Assembly: GCA_013153345.1 (NCBI GenBank)
Contig: JAADEQ010000157.1
Location: forward strand, 1-15,286
Length of the DNA: 15,286 nucleotides
Reading direction: 5' to 3'
From: Campylobacterota bacterium
GTDB lineage: Bacteria; Campylobacterota; Campylobacteria; Campylobacterales; Sulfurovaceae
The notes beneath the pieces were generated by a model. The model searched no databases, was not told where the DNA came from, and was given only the letters and a program-made list of their open reading frames with translations. Below, piece by piece: positions 6,559 to 13,708 of the stretch. Each line of letters opens with the position of its first letter. Within the stretch, counting starts at the first letter, position 1. A program made the translations under genes and the position numbers.

Positions 6559-7995
6559 TTACTTATTGATTAAATCTTGAAGTGCCAAAATCTTAGCATT
6601 TCTATCATTTTTTACCTTCAAAAGCTTTAGTAAAATCTCAATCTGCTTTGATTGCTTAATTAAAAGCTCAGTGATTGAGACTAAACCCTCTTTATACTTC
6701 TCACGATAGGTTTTATATACCTTTGTTGCCACTATATACTGCTTCTTAAAACTTCTTACTCTATAATTTAAACTTCTAATCTCAGCTTTTAGCTTCTGAG
6801 CCTTAAGCCATAAACCTTTTTTTGCAAGCTCCAATTGACTCTTAACCTTTAGATAGTTAGCCTTTGCCTTCTCTAACATCGCTCTATCTGCCCCTCCATT
6901 ATATACATTCATCTTTGCTTGCATTCCAATAGTCCAAAAATCCTTCTTCATACTAATTGGCACAACTCTATTATCAGCAAAACCATACTCAACAAATGCT
7001 CCAACCTGAGGCTTAAACTTCGCCTTTTCCACTCTTATGGCATCTTTTGTAATCGAAAGCCCCATCTTTGCCTTTGCAATATCTAAACTTCTCTCTTCAA
7101 TTATCTTTTTAGTAACCCTTGGCACTCTTGGGTCTCTTTTTGGTGCAACAACTGAATCCACTTTTTTATTTAAAAGAAAAGATAAAAAGTAGTATGCAAG
7201 CTCTCTATTAAGTCTTGCCTCATTAAGCATCGCCTCAACCTCAGCAAGCCTTGCATCAACCTCTAAAATATCAGTCTCAAGGGCATACCCCTCTTTTTTC
7301 ATCTCCTTAATTACAGCCTTTAGCCGTTGAATATTTCTTTTAATTACATTTAAGTTATAGATAAAATTATTTACAACCGCAATATCATAAAATGTCTTTT
7401 TTAGCTCATATCTCTTTAGGCTAAATAGCTTTTTTGTATCAAGCTTACTCATCTCATACATCTTTTTAGTAATTTTACGATAGCTTTTTAACATCCCTCC
7501 AGTATATAAAGGAACTTTATATGTCATTTTTGTGATAAAGTGATTTCGAGGAGCGGGGTAGTTTAAATCTGCGGGTTCAAGGGCCAAAATGGCATCACTA
7601 TTTTGGGCCAGTCCCAAAGCAAAAAAGCCAAAATTAGGGAGCCCATTGGGGTCAAGTTGGGCCGATTGCATTATCCCCTCTCCCAATGCATTCATAAAAT
7701 CACTAAATCCAAAGTCACCAAAGTTTGCCTCCCTACTTTGAAGCTTAAATCCAAAAACATTACCGGCATCATTAGAGCGAAGAGCAGTATACTCTAAATC
7801 AAGTGTTCCATACTTTTTTGCCTTTGCTGCAATATGGTCATAATATTTCATACTCTCTTCAAATTTGGATGCTTTAATCTCTAGATTGCTCTTTTCAAGG
7901 ATTGAGAGGGCTCTAGGAAGGGTCAATTTTTTTAATCCTGCATTTAGCCAGCTGCTACTACTCACTACTATTAAGAGTAGATACAAAAATTTCAT
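6559..7995 (-). CDS. TolC-family outer-membrane efflux channel
   Basis: Forms the outer-membrane exit duct of the tripartite pump encoded by the next three genes. The 478-residue protein has a signal peptide (MKFLYLLLIVVSSSSWLNA, cleavage near residue 19). Two copies of the TolC-type repeat follow: beta-barrel segments near 67-100 and 148-170, the second copy near 330-360 with FVEYGFADNRV and NVYNGGADRAM, and long alpha-helical, lysine-rich coiled-coil stretches between and after. PLYTGGMLKSYRK (162-174) is the usual end of the barrel strand before the helix. The ATG is preceded by AAAGGA. It is the first gene of the export operon. Codons for residues 102-150 differ sharply from the rest of the gene. 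Confidence 0.88.
   Translation of the reverse strand: MKFLYLLLIVVSSSSWLNAGLKKLTLPRALSILEKSNLEIKASKFEESMKYYDHIAAKAKKYGTLDLEYTALRSNDAGNVFGFKLQSREANFGDFGFSDFMNALGEGIMQSAQLDPNGLPNFGFFALGLAQNSDAILALEPADLNYPAPRNHFITKMTYKVPLYTGGMLKSYRKITKKMYEMSKLDTKKLFSLKRYELKKTFYDIAVVNNFIYNLNVIKRNIQRLKAVIKEMKKEGYALETDILEVDARLAEVEAMLNEARLNRELAYYFLSFLLNKKVDSVVAPKRDPRVPRVTKKIIEERSLDIAKAKMGLSITKDAIRVEKAKFKPQVGAFVEYGFADNRVVPISMKKDFWTIGMQAKMNVYNGGADRAMLEKAKANYLKVKSQLELAKKGLWLKAQKLKAEIRSLNYRVRSFKKQYIVATKVYKTYREKYKEGLVSITELLIKQSKQIEILLKLLKVKNDRNAKILALQDLINK
7546..7692 (-). other. Compositionally foreign patch inside the outer-membrane channel gene
   Basis: Residues 102-150 of the channel are encoded by DNA of about 49% G+C (74 of 150 bases counted at 7541-7690), against roughly one third elsewhere. 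On the plus strand G slightly exceeds C here (40 to 34), while neighbouring DNA is strongly C over G. Codons such as GCC (5 times), CCC (3 times), TCG, CTG and CGA appear, where the surrounding genes use GCA/GCT, CCA and TTA. The encoded segment lies between two barrel strands, where an extracellular loop is expected. The reading frame is intact. Confidence 0.7.
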
Positions 7996-8134
7996 ATTTG
8001 CATCCTTTATAATAATTTAGTTATGATTTTAACATAAAATATATTTTTTTTAACTAAAAGAGGAAGAGTTATAAATAAATTTGATTTTCTTATAGAAAAA
8101 ATAAGAGTTTGATATAATTTTTATCTAAAATCTG
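7996..8134 (-). promoter_or_regulatory. AT-rich leader of the export operon, probable promoter region
   Basis: This gap upstream of the channel gene has no coding potential. Two small inverted repeats are visible: TTATG/CATAA at 8021-8037, overlapping a -10-like GTTAAAAT on the minus strand, and TCTTAT/ATAAGA at 8088-8106. One or both could be binding sites for a repressor of the operon, but in such AT-rich DNA they could be chance. No convincing -35/-10 pair was found, and no regulator gene is adjacent. Confidence 0.35.
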
Positions 8135-8156
8135 CTCTACTACAAAAGTAGTAGAG
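8135..8156 (-). terminator. Hairpin just after serA, probable terminator
   Basis: A perfect 9-bp inverted repeat (CTCTACTAC at 8135-8143, loop of 4, GTAGTAGAG at 8148-8156) begins two bases after the serA stop. Read on the minus strand it is followed by CAGATTTTAG, a weak and displaced U-run, so termination may be inefficient, or the hairpin may protect the 3' end. Its position separates the housekeeping run from the export operon. Confidence 0.55.
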
Positions 8157-8158
8157 AG

Positions 8159-9751
8159 TTATAAATTTGCAGTGGATAAACTTATGCAAGCTGGAAGTTT
8201 TGAGAGTTCATCTAAAAGCTCTTTTGGAATATTGCTATCTACTTTAATTACTGCAAGTGCTAAAGATTCCTTATTTCTACCAAGTCTAAAGTCCGAAATA
8301 TTGATATTATATTTAGCAATTAAGCTTCCAACGCTTCCAATTACTCCTGGTTCATCACTATTTTTAAATAAAATTAATCTCCCCTTTGGCTCCAAATCTA
8401 AAGCATAACCATCAATCTCAACAACTCTTTGAATATTATCTTCAAAGACCGTTCCGCTAATCTCTATAACCTCTCCATTATTATCAGTAAGCTTTAGAGT
8501 AAAGAGATTTTTAAAACCACTAATATTTTGCTTTGCCTCTTTTATTATCTCAACTCCTCTATCTTTTGCAAGAAACTCCGCATTTACGTAGTTAACTTGG
8601 TCTCCTAAAATCTCATTTAATACCCCAACAACACTAAAAGTGGTTAAAGAGTCAATATATTTACTAATATCTCCAGCAGTTGTTACTTTTATACTCTTTA
8701 TCCCACTCTTAATTACTTGTGAAGCAAAATTTCCTATCTTTTGAGCAAGCTCTAGATATGGCTTTAAAAACTCTGGAAGCTCATTCTCTTTAATTGGAAG
8801 ATTTAAAGCATTTGGATATGAGATTCCTCTTGCTGCATTAAGAGCTGCTTCAACTGCTTGCAAAGCAATATTTCTTTGAGACTCTTTTGTATTTGCCCCA
8901 AGATGAGGAGTTACAACTACATTATCTAAATCAAGAAGTGGATTATCAACTGCTGGCTCTTTCTCAAAAACATCCAATCCAGCCATTGCAATTTTGCCAG
9001 ACTTTAAACCATCATACAAAGCCTTTTCATTATAAAGCCCACCTCTTGCACAATTTATTAAAATCACCCCATCTTTCATCTTCTCAATCTCTTCTTTATC
9101 AATCATATTGATTGTCTCTTCTGTCTTTGGGGTATGGATTGTAATAATATCGCACTCTAAAATATCATCAAAATTAGTAGTATATTTGATATCTAAATTG
9201 GTAGCCTTGCTTGGATTGATATATGGGTCATATGTTATAACATCCATCTCAAACGCTTTTGCACGCACTCCAACACGCGAGCCTATATTTCCAAACCCAA
9301 TAATTCCAAGCTTTTTGCCCTTTAGCTCAATTCCATACCAATCTTGCCTTCTCCAGATTCTTTGCTGCTTTAGATGATTATGAGCATATGGAAATTTTCT
9401 TACACATGAGAGCATATGAGCCATTGTTAACTCAACTGCAGCAATTGTATTTGCAGTTGGAACATTCATAACAATTATACCTCGTTTACTACACTCCTCT
9501 ATATCAACATTATCAACCCCAACTCCAGCTCTAACAATTGCTTTTAGCTTTTTTGCATGCTCTAAAAGATTTTTATCAACATCAGTAGAGCTTCTAGTAA
9601 TTATCACATCTGCATCAGGAATTATCTCTTTAATTAATTTATCTTTTGGCTCATCTGCTGCATTTATATATTCAATATCTGGGGCCTCCTCAAGGAGTTT
9701 TAGCCCACTTTCATGAATATGGTCGCAAACAACTATCTTTTTTTTGCCCAT
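8159..9751 (-). CDS. serA: D-3-phosphoglycerate dehydrogenase
   Basis: Oxidises 3-phosphoglycerate to 3-phosphohydroxypyruvate with NAD, the first step of serine synthesis. The 530-residue protein is the long form: a substrate-binding part, the NAD domain with GFGNIG (152-157) and the aspartate D175 that binds the adenosine ribose, and catalytic R236 (NCARGG), E265 (VFEKEP) and H283 (TPHLGAN). The intervening ASB domain spans about 325-450, and a C-terminal ACT domain (about 455-530, ILFKNSDEPGVIGSVGSLI) is the usual site of serine feedback inhibition. The ATG start has AGGTG just upstream and lies 8 bases after the rpsA stop, so the two genes are probably cotranscribed. A hairpin follows the stop. 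Confidence 0.96.
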   Translation of the reverse strand: MGKKKIVVCDHIHESGLKLLEEAPDIEYINAADEPKDKLIKEIIPDADVIITRSSTDVDKNLLEHAKKLKAIVRAGVGVDNVDIEECSKRGIIVMNVPTANTIAAVELTMAHMLSCVRKFPYAHNHLKQQRIWRRQDWYGIELKGKKLGIIGFGNIGSRVGVRAKAFEMDVITYDPYINPSKATNLDIKYTTNFDDILECDIITIHTPKTEETINMIDKEEIEKMKDGVILINCARGGLYNEKALYDGLKSGKIAMAGLDVFEKEPAVDNPLLDLDNVVVTPHLGANTKESQRNIALQAVEAALNAARGISYPNALNLPIKENELPEFLKPYLELAQKIGNFASQVIKSGIKSIKVTTAGDISKYIDSLTTFSVVGVLNEILGDQVNYVNAEFLAKDRGVEIIKEAKQNISGFKNLFTLKLTDNNGEVIEISGTVFEDNIQRVVEIDGYALDLEPKGRLILFKNSDEPGVIGSVGSLIAKYNINISDFRLGRNKESLALAVIKVDSNIPKELLDELSKLPACISLSTANL

Positions 9752-9759
9752 TCACTCAC

Positions 9760-11478
9760 CTATTTATCTTTTTTCTTAACTAAATCACCCAATTTTATAG
9801 AAGAGTCATCATTATATTTCTTTAATGCCTCTTTCTCTTTTTGCTTCTCAAGTCTTCTTACTGAAGCTCTTGCTTTATGGTTTTTCTTATCCATAAATAC
9901 AATTACAGCCTCAATCTCTTGGTCCTTTTGTAGCTCATCCATCTTTAGTGGCGCAAGGTCCTCTTTTCTAATTAATACATCAATACCCTCATCTACCATA
10001 ATAAATACGCCAAAATCTTTAATATCTTTAACTTTACCTTTTATCACATCTCCAACTTTATACTTTGCAGCAAACTTATCAAATGGAGACTCCTCAAGCG
10101 CCTTTTTGCTTAGAGAAATTTTATCCTTTTGGGTATCAATATTTATAATCTTAACCTCAACCTCATCGCCAACTTTTAAGATATCTTTACACTTAACACT
10201 CTTATCCCAAGAGCACTCTTGATTATGCAAAAGCCCCTCTAAATCATCAATCTTAACAAATGCTCCAAAATCTGTAACTGAAGTTACAACTCCCTTTACA
10301 ACATCTCCAACTTTATGGTTCTTTGCAAATAGCTCAATTGGCTTTGGAAGAAGCTTTTTAAGACTAACTCTAAGTCTTTTATTCTCTTTATCAATCTCAA
10401 TAACCTCAACATCAAGATTTTGACCAACCTCTAAATAGTCTTTTGGATGTTTAACATTCTTATCCCACGAAATCTCACTAACATGCAAGAATGCCTCTAA
10501 ATCCTCACCCAAATCAACAAAAGCACCATATGGCTCAATATTGCTAACTGTTACATTTATCGTATCACCAACCTCAACTAGCTCATCAATCTTATCCCAA
10601 GGATTTGGCTGAGCATCTTTGATTGATAAAGATAGATGCTTTTTCTTCTTATCAAAATCAAGCATCACAACTTTAACTTCATCTCCCTCTTTATAATATT
10701 TTGCTGGATTTACTGGACCTTTATGAGAGATTTGAGAGTAGTGAACCAATCCATCAATTCCGCCAACATCAACAAACATTCCATAGCTTGTTATCTTTTT
10801 TACAACTCCAGTTACTGGCTCTTTTGCATTTGCAATTGAGTCAATAATCTGTTGAATTCTTTGCTTTTCTCTCTCAATTAACTCTTTTCTAGAAACTACA
10901 ACACTCTTTTTATCTTTATCCACATTTACAATAATTGCCTTAACCTTCTTGCCAATAGGATTTGTCTTTGGATTGAGATAGGATTGAGTCTTTGGCATAA
11001 AAAACTCCAATCCATCACAATCAACAACATATCCGCCTCTATTTTTTTTCTTAATAACACCCTCAATTATATACTCATTGCTATCATCATACTCTTCTAA
11101 AAACTCATCCATTAAAGCTCGCTTTTTAGCAAGCTCATATGATACAATTGGCCTTTCATTCTTAAAACCAGTTACAACAACATTAATCTTATCACCCTTA
11201 TTAAAAAGAAGATTTCCCTCTTCATCTCTTAGCTGATTAAGTGAGATTATTGCCTCATTCTTTTGCCCTATATCAATTAGAGCTTGATTATCCTCTTCAT
11301 TAATTCCAACAATCTCACCCTCAACTAAATCGCTTTGTTTCTCCTCTTTTTGCTTCTCAAACTCATCTAAAATCTTTCCAAAATCTTGCTCATCAAAATC
11401 TAAATTCTCTTCACTATTACTATTGTTTTGAGATTCTTGTTGTGGATTTTTATCTTCCATTTTCTCTTCAACTTTCAT
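9760..11478 (-). CDS. rpsA: 30S ribosomal protein S1
   Basis: Binds mRNA on the small subunit and helps start translation. The 572-residue protein contains six S1 (OB-fold) repeats at about 52-105, 135-200, 220-287, 304-375, 390-460 and 475-543. Repeats 3-6 are the best matches (for example SYGMFVDVGGIDGLVH, PYGAFVDLGEDLEAFLH, DFGAFVKIDDLEGLLH, DFGVFIMVDEGIDVLI). The first ~50 residues are acidic, glutamine-rich and probably disordered. The ATG at 11476-11478 has AGG 6 bases upstream; a second ATG six codons later (MEDKNPQQ) is a possible alternative start. Transcription is likely driven by the promoter at 11512-11540 and continues into serA. Confidence 0.96.
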   Translation of the reverse strand: MKVEEKMEDKNPQQESQNNSNSEENLDFDEQDFGKILDEFEKQKEEKQSDLVEGEIVGINEEDNQALIDIGQKNEAIISLNQLRDEEGNLLFNKGDKINVVVTGFKNERPIVSYELAKKRALMDEFLEEYDDSNEYIIEGVIKKKNRGGYVVDCDGLEFFMPKTQSYLNPKTNPIGKKVKAIIVNVDKDKKSVVVSRKELIEREKQRIQQIIDSIANAKEPVTGVVKKITSYGMFVDVGGIDGLVHYSQISHKGPVNPAKYYKEGDEVKVVMLDFDKKKKHLSLSIKDAQPNPWDKIDELVEVGDTINVTVSNIEPYGAFVDLGEDLEAFLHVSEISWDKNVKHPKDYLEVGQNLDVEVIEIDKENKRLRVSLKKLLPKPIELFAKNHKVGDVVKGVVTSVTDFGAFVKIDDLEGLLHNQECSWDKSVKCKDILKVGDEVEVKIINIDTQKDKISLSKKALEESPFDKFAAKYKVGDVIKGKVKDIKDFGVFIMVDEGIDVLIRKEDLAPLKMDELQKDQEIEAVIVFMDKKNHKARASVRRLEKQKEKEALKKYNDDSSIKLGDLVKKKDK

Positions 11479-11492
11479 TATAACCTACCCTT

Positions 11493-11510
11493 TTTACCAA
11501 ATATGGCAAA
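11493..11510 (-). promoter_or_regulatory. Imperfect palindrome at the expected rpsA transcription start
   Basis: TTTGCC and GGTAAA on the minus strand flank a 6-base spacer and can pair with one G-U wobble. The element begins two bases after the TATAAT box and covers the expected start site near 11505. It could be an operator or a short leader hairpin; S1 is known to autoregulate in other bacteria. It may also be chance. Confidence 0.3.
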
Positions 11511-11511
11511 T

Positions 11512-11540
11512 ATTATACTATTTTTTAGTTAAAATGTATA
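11512..11540 (-). promoter_or_regulatory. Sigma-70-type promoter of rpsA-serA
   Basis: On the minus strand TATACA (11535-11540) is followed after exactly 17 bases by TATAAT (11512-11517), giving a -35 of 4 of 6 and a perfect -10. It lies in the 99-base gap between ispH and rpsA, and the predicted start leaves a leader of roughly 25 bases before the rpsA ATG. Orientation, spacing and position all fit. Confidence 0.7.
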
Positions 11541-11577
11541 GAAAAATTTTAGGAGTTTTTAAAAATAGTAGTTTTTT

Positions 11578-12414
11578 TTAACCTCTTAACTCTTCAATTT
11601 TTTTTATAACCCTCTTTATAATCCAATCAGGCGTTGAGGCTCCTGCAGCAATACCACAAAGCTTTTTATCCCTAAACCACTCCTCCTTTAACTCCTTCTC
11701 ATTCTCTATATGATAACTATCTTTGCAAAAACTCTTTGCAATTGAGTATAGCTGCTTATTATTTGAAGAGTTTTTACCCCCAATTACAACCATAACATCA
11801 GCTCTTTTTGCAAGCTTTGCTGTTGCTTCTTGATTCTCAAAGGTAGCATTACATATGGTATTAAAGACTCTAAGCTCAGCTACTCTAACACTAAGTGCAG
11901 CAACAATCTTTTTAAAATCCTCTGGCTTTCTTGTAGTTTGGGCAACAACTGCAACCTTTGTTCCAAGTGCCTTTCCAATAAGCTCACTCTCATCTAACAC
12001 CACATAGGTTCTATCTTTATCAACACTATAGCTTGAGACACCCTTAATTTCAGGATGGTTTTTATCTCCAAAAATAACAATAGTATAGCCTTGCTTGCTC
12101 ATATCCTCAACAATTTGTTGCGGCTTTGTCACATATGGACAGGTTGCATTAATTACCTTTTTGCCCTCTTTTTTTAAAAACTTCAAATTCTCTTTTGTAA
12201 TTCCATGAGTTCTAATAATTAATGTATCATACTCTTTTGCCTCATTAACATCTTCAACAAGACCAACATTATACTCTCTTTTTAATCTATTAATCTCATC
12301 GATATTATGAATTATTGGCCCAAAAGTTGCACTATTTGGGTGATTTTGAGCAATCTCAATTGCCCTTTTTACCCCATAACAAAATCCATAATGTTCAGCT
12401 AACTCAATCTCCAA
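11578..12414 (-). CDS. ispH: 4-hydroxy-3-methylbut-2-enyl diphosphate reductase
   Basis: Last enzyme of the MEP isoprenoid pathway: reduces HMBPP to IPP and DMAPP with a [4Fe-4S] cluster. Cluster cysteines are visible at 12 (HYGFCYG), 92 (ATCPYV) and 188 (NTICNAT). The substrate-side motifs HPEIKG (120-125), the TT of AQTTRKP and the [11 protein letters not shown] segment are all present. I chose the TTG start at 12412-12414, giving [12 protein letters not shown] (278 residues). It has GTGAGG 6 bases upstream, and the length matches the usual IspH N-terminus. The frame also allows a GTG four codons earlier (12426), but that has no ribosome site. Either start overlaps the end of aroA. No hairpin terminator is visible after the stop. 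Confidence 0.93.
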   Translation of the reverse strand: MEIELAEHYGFCYGVKRAIEIAQNHPNSATFGPIIHNIDEINRLKREYNVGLVEDVNEAKEYDTLIIRTHGITKENLKFLKKEGKKVINATCPYVTKPQQIVEDMSKQGYTIVIFGDKNHPEIKGVSSYSVDKDRTYVVLDESELIGKALGTKVAVVAQTTRKPEDFKKIVAALSVRVAELRVFNTICNATFENQEATAKLAKRADVMVVIGGKNSSNNKQLYSIAKSFCKDSYHIENEKELKEEWFRDKKLCGIAAGASTPDWIIKRVIKKIEELRG

Positions 12415-13708
12415 TTTCAACCTCACTTATATTTTTTAAAATCTCAAAAAAGTTTGGAAAAGAGGTATCAACACACTCAATATCTTTAATCTTAACTCCA
12501 CTCAAAATCCCAGCAATTGCAAAGCTCATTGCAACTCTATGGTCTCCACAACTATCAACCTCACCACCTCTAAACTCCCCTCCTCTAATCTCATATCCAT
12601 CCTCAAACTCTCTTGCCTCAATTCCAAGAGCCCTTAAATTCTCTACCACACAACTTATTCTATCACTCTCTTTTACCCTAAGCTCTTTTGCATTTCTTAC
12701 CCTACTAACTCCATTTGCTACTGCCATTGCAATTGAGAGAGCTGGCAGCTCATCTATTAGCCAAGCTATATTTTTACTAACCTCAACCCCTTTTAACTTT
12801 CCACTATATTTTACCTTAATATCTCCAATTGGCTCATAGATATTCTCCTTTTCAATAAACTCAACATCTGCTCCCATCTGCTTTAGTATCTTATATGCCT
12901 CAACTCTAGTCTTATTAAGCGTTACATCTTTAATTAAAACCTTTGAGTCTGGAGTAATAGCAGCAGCAACTGCAAAGAAAAATCCACTGCTTGGGTCGGC
13001 TGGAACCCTTATATCAAGAGGTTTTAAAGGCTCATTTAAAGGAGTAATCTCAATCCAATCCTCATTATCAATTGTAACATTTTTAACCTTTGCCCCCATA
13101 CCTCTTAGCATTCTTTCAGTATGGTCTCTACTAAGAAGATTTTCTTTATAGTAGCTTTTATCATCTGCATTTAGGGCTGCTAAGATTAGCGCCGATTTAA
13201 CTTGAGCTGAATCAATTGGAGAGCGATATTTAAAAGCCTTTAACTTTGAGCCTCTAATATGAAGCGGAGCCTTATTTGCAAACTCTCTTCCATCAATCTT
13301 TGCTCCAATATCTTGCAAGGGCTTGCTAACTCTTTTCATTGGACGATTTTTTAAATATTTATCTCCAGTTAAAACAAAGCTCCCTTCAACTCCACTAAGT
13401 AGCCCCATATAAAGCCTTATTGCAGTGCCAGCATTTTGGCAATCTAAAATATCAAAGGGTTCTTTAATCTTCCTTGGAGGGGTGATTGTAATTACTCCAT
13501 CTTCCTCTTTAACCTTGGCTCCAAGCGCTTTTGCAATCTCCAAAGAGGCTAATGTATCTTCAGCCTTTAAAAAGTTTTTAATCTTTGAAGAAGAGTCTGC
13601 CAAAAGGCTAAAGATAGCACATCTATGAGATATCGATTTATCTGCTGCAATATCATCACAAACTAAATCAAACCCCTCTTTAGCCCTCTTTATAGTTGCT
13701 ATCTTCAT
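12404..13708 (-). CDS. aroA: EPSP synthase (3-phosphoshikimate 1-carboxyvinyltransferase)
   Basis: Joins shikimate 3-phosphate and phosphoenolpyruvate to give EPSP, the sixth step to chorismate. The 434-residue protein shows DKSISHR (23-29), NAGTAIR (92-98), NRPM (121-124), SAQVK (167-171), RDHTE (194-198), NKTR (265-268), catalytic D319-E320, KESDR (346-350) and DHR (389-391). SAQVK, RDHTE and NKTR are signatures of the class II enzymes, which include glyphosate-tolerant members. The fourth class II signature (GDK followed by S or T) is GDKY here. Class assignment is inference from motifs; tolerance cannot be read from sequence. The ATG overlaps the pheT stop as ATGA, indicating coupled translation, and the 3' end overlaps ispH. 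Confidence 0.96.
   Translation of the reverse strand: MKIATIKRAKEGFDLVCDDIAADKSISHRCAIFSLLADSSSKIKNFLKAEDTLASLEIAKALGAKVKEEDGVITITPPRKIKEPFDILDCQNAGTAIRLYMGLLSGVEGSFVLTGDKYLKNRPMKRVSKPLQDIGAKIDGREFANKAPLHIRGSKLKAFKYRSPIDSAQVKSALILAALNADDKSYYKENLLSRDHTERMLRGMGAKVKNVTIDNEDWIEITPLNEPLKPLDIRVPADPSSGFFFAVAAAITPDSKVLIKDVTLNKTRVEAYKILKQMGADVEFIEKENIYEPIGDIKVKYSGKLKGVEVSKNIAWLIDELPALSIAMAVANGVSRVRNAKELRVKESDRISCVVENLRALGIEAREFEDGYEIRGGEFRGGEVDSCGDHRVAMSFAIAGILSGVKIKDIECVDTSFPNFFEILKNISEVEIGD

Noticed and set aside
8111..8118. TATAAT on the plus strand downstream of serA as a promoter
   Set aside because: No -35-like element lies at suitable spacing (the nearest TTGATT is 26 bases away) and no plus-strand gene follows.
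9713..10222. Plus-strand frame of 169 codons opposite rpsA/serA
   Set aside because: It lies wholly antisense to clear S1-domain and SerA N-terminal coding sequence, has low-complexity Ser/Phe/Leu-rich content and no recognisable family; it is a by-product of codon bias on the other strand.
12315..12839. Plus-strand frame of 174 codons opposite ispH/aroA
   Set aside because: Same reasoning: antisense to two well-supported enzymes, with Ser/Leu/Pro-rich composition and no domain.
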